NCBI GenBank assembly: GCA_937875245.1
Contig: CALNCH010000275.1
Coordinates: forward strand, 1-5,228
Length of the DNA: 5,228 bases
Origin: an uncultured Spirochaetaceae bacterium
Lineage (GTDB): Bacteria; Spirochaetota; Spirochaetia; Treponematales; Treponemataceae
Direction of reading: 5' to 3'
Shown piece after piece: positions 4,577 through 5,228 of the stretch; within the stretch, counting starts at the first letter, position 1, and every line of letters begins with the position of its first letter. The translations under genes and the position numbers were made by a program. Below the pieces are notes generated by a model that was given only the letters and a program-made list of their open reading frames with translations, made no database searches and was not told the DNA's origin.

Positions 4577-5228
4577 ATGGCAATAAATTGTGGTATTGTT
4601 GGTTTACCTAATGTAGGTAAATCTACTATTTTCTCTGCCCTTACTTCAGCTCCCGCAGAAGCTGCAAACTATCCTTTCTGTACAATTAATCCTAACATTG
4701 GAATTGTTGATTTACCTGATAGTCGTTTAGATTACTTAGCAGACAAATTTCAAACAAAACGAAAAGTACCTGCCACTGTAGAATTTGTAGATATTGCGGG
4801 GCTGGTAAAAGGGGCGTCAAAAGGTGAAGGGTTAGGAAATCAGTTTTTAGCAAATATTCGAGAAGTTGGTGTTATTGCTCAAGTAGTGCGCTGTTTTGAA
4901 AACCCTGATGTTATCCATGTAAACAACAAAGTAGATCCCTCTGATGATATTCTTACCATTAACATGGAGTTGGCTTTTGCAGATTTAGATACGGTAAATA
5001 AGCGAATTGAAAAAGCCCAACGATCAAGTCGAGTTATGGGAAAAGATGAGCAAAAAAAGGCCGCTATAGTTTTGACCGCTTTAGATAAAATTAAGCCTCT
5101 TTTGGAAAACGGAGAGCCAGCCCGAAAAGCTGACCTAACAGAAGATGAAATTGCAGCAATTTATGACTTACACTTAATTACAATGAAACCTCAAATGTAC
5201 GTTTGTAACGTAGATGAAGAAGGTATGA
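4577..5228 (+). CDS. ychF: YchF/OLA1-family P-loop ATPase, N-terminal part (3' end outside window)
   Basis: YchF is an Obg-related cytoplasmic P-loop NTPase that binds ATP in preference to GTP, associates with ribosomes and is linked to stress and redox responses. The reading frame is open for 217 codons plus one base to the window edge, about 60% of the usual 363-370 residues, so the C-terminal TGS domain is not seen. Visible motifs are G1 GLPNVGKS (9-16), the switch I region NYPFCTINPN (31-40), G3 DIAG (72-75) followed by LVKGASKGEGLGNQFL (76-91), and NVDE (211-214) at the G4 position. This NxxE in place of the GTPase NKxD is the family hallmark for adenine preference. A coiled-coil-like charged helical region spans about 135-180. 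The start is supported by AAGGAA at 4564-4569. It is co-directional with thiBPQ but functionally unrelated to it. Confidence 0.96.
   Translation, partial: MAINCGIVGLPNVGKSTIFSALTSAPAEAANYPFCTINPNIGIVDLPDSRLDYLADKFQTKRKVPATVEFVDIAGLVKGASKGEGLGNQFLANIREVGVIAQVVRCFENPDVIHVNNKVDPSDDILTINMELAFADLDTVNKRIEKAQRSSRVMGKDEQKKAAIVLTALDKIKPLLENGEPARKADLTEDEIAAIYDLHLITMKPQMYVCNVDEEGM

Overview
The window reads as a stretch of chromosome from an AT-rich diderm bacterium. The thiamine-binding protein has a signal peptidase I-type leader, which implies a periplasm. The overall protein character and the gene set suggest a spirochaete, possibly Treponema-like. That placement is an impression from protein flavour, not a search result. 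Nothing points to a phage, plasmid, transposon or CRISPR context.

Layout: (1) positions 1-827, minus strand, hold the N-terminal three quarters of a branched-chain aminotransferase (ilvE), cut by the window start. (2) 828-1116 is a 289-bp divergent control region. On the minus side it carries a strong sigma70-type promoter and a palindrome in the ilvE leader. On the plus side it carries a -10 box followed almost immediately by a TPP riboswitch whose 3' end contains the Shine-Dalgarno sequence of the next gene. (3) 1117-4515 is a thiBPQ operon: periplasmic thiamine-binding protein, 12-helix-class fused permease and ATPase. (4) 4577-5228, plus strand, is the 5' part of ychF, cut by the window end.

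How it works together: TPP made from imported thiamine would bind the aptamer. Its P4 helix pairs three bases of the ribosome-binding site, so high TPP should shut translation of thiB and, by coupling, of thiP and thiQ. ThiB captures thiamine or its phosphates in the periplasm, ThiP forms the channel, and ThiQ hydrolyses ATP.

The main anomaly is that thiB is split by a one-base frame change at an A6 run (1300-1305). Re-reading one base, or adding one A, rebuilds a full-length 344-residue ThiB with no other defect. The first frame stops in an ATGA overlap with an in-frame downstream ATG. A recent mutation, a homopolymer sequencing error or, less likely, recoding could explain it. The other points of interest are the compact riboswitch (almost no room for P1, plus an extra hairpin) and small departures from family motifs in ThiP and ThiQ. 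I see no previously undescribed system here.
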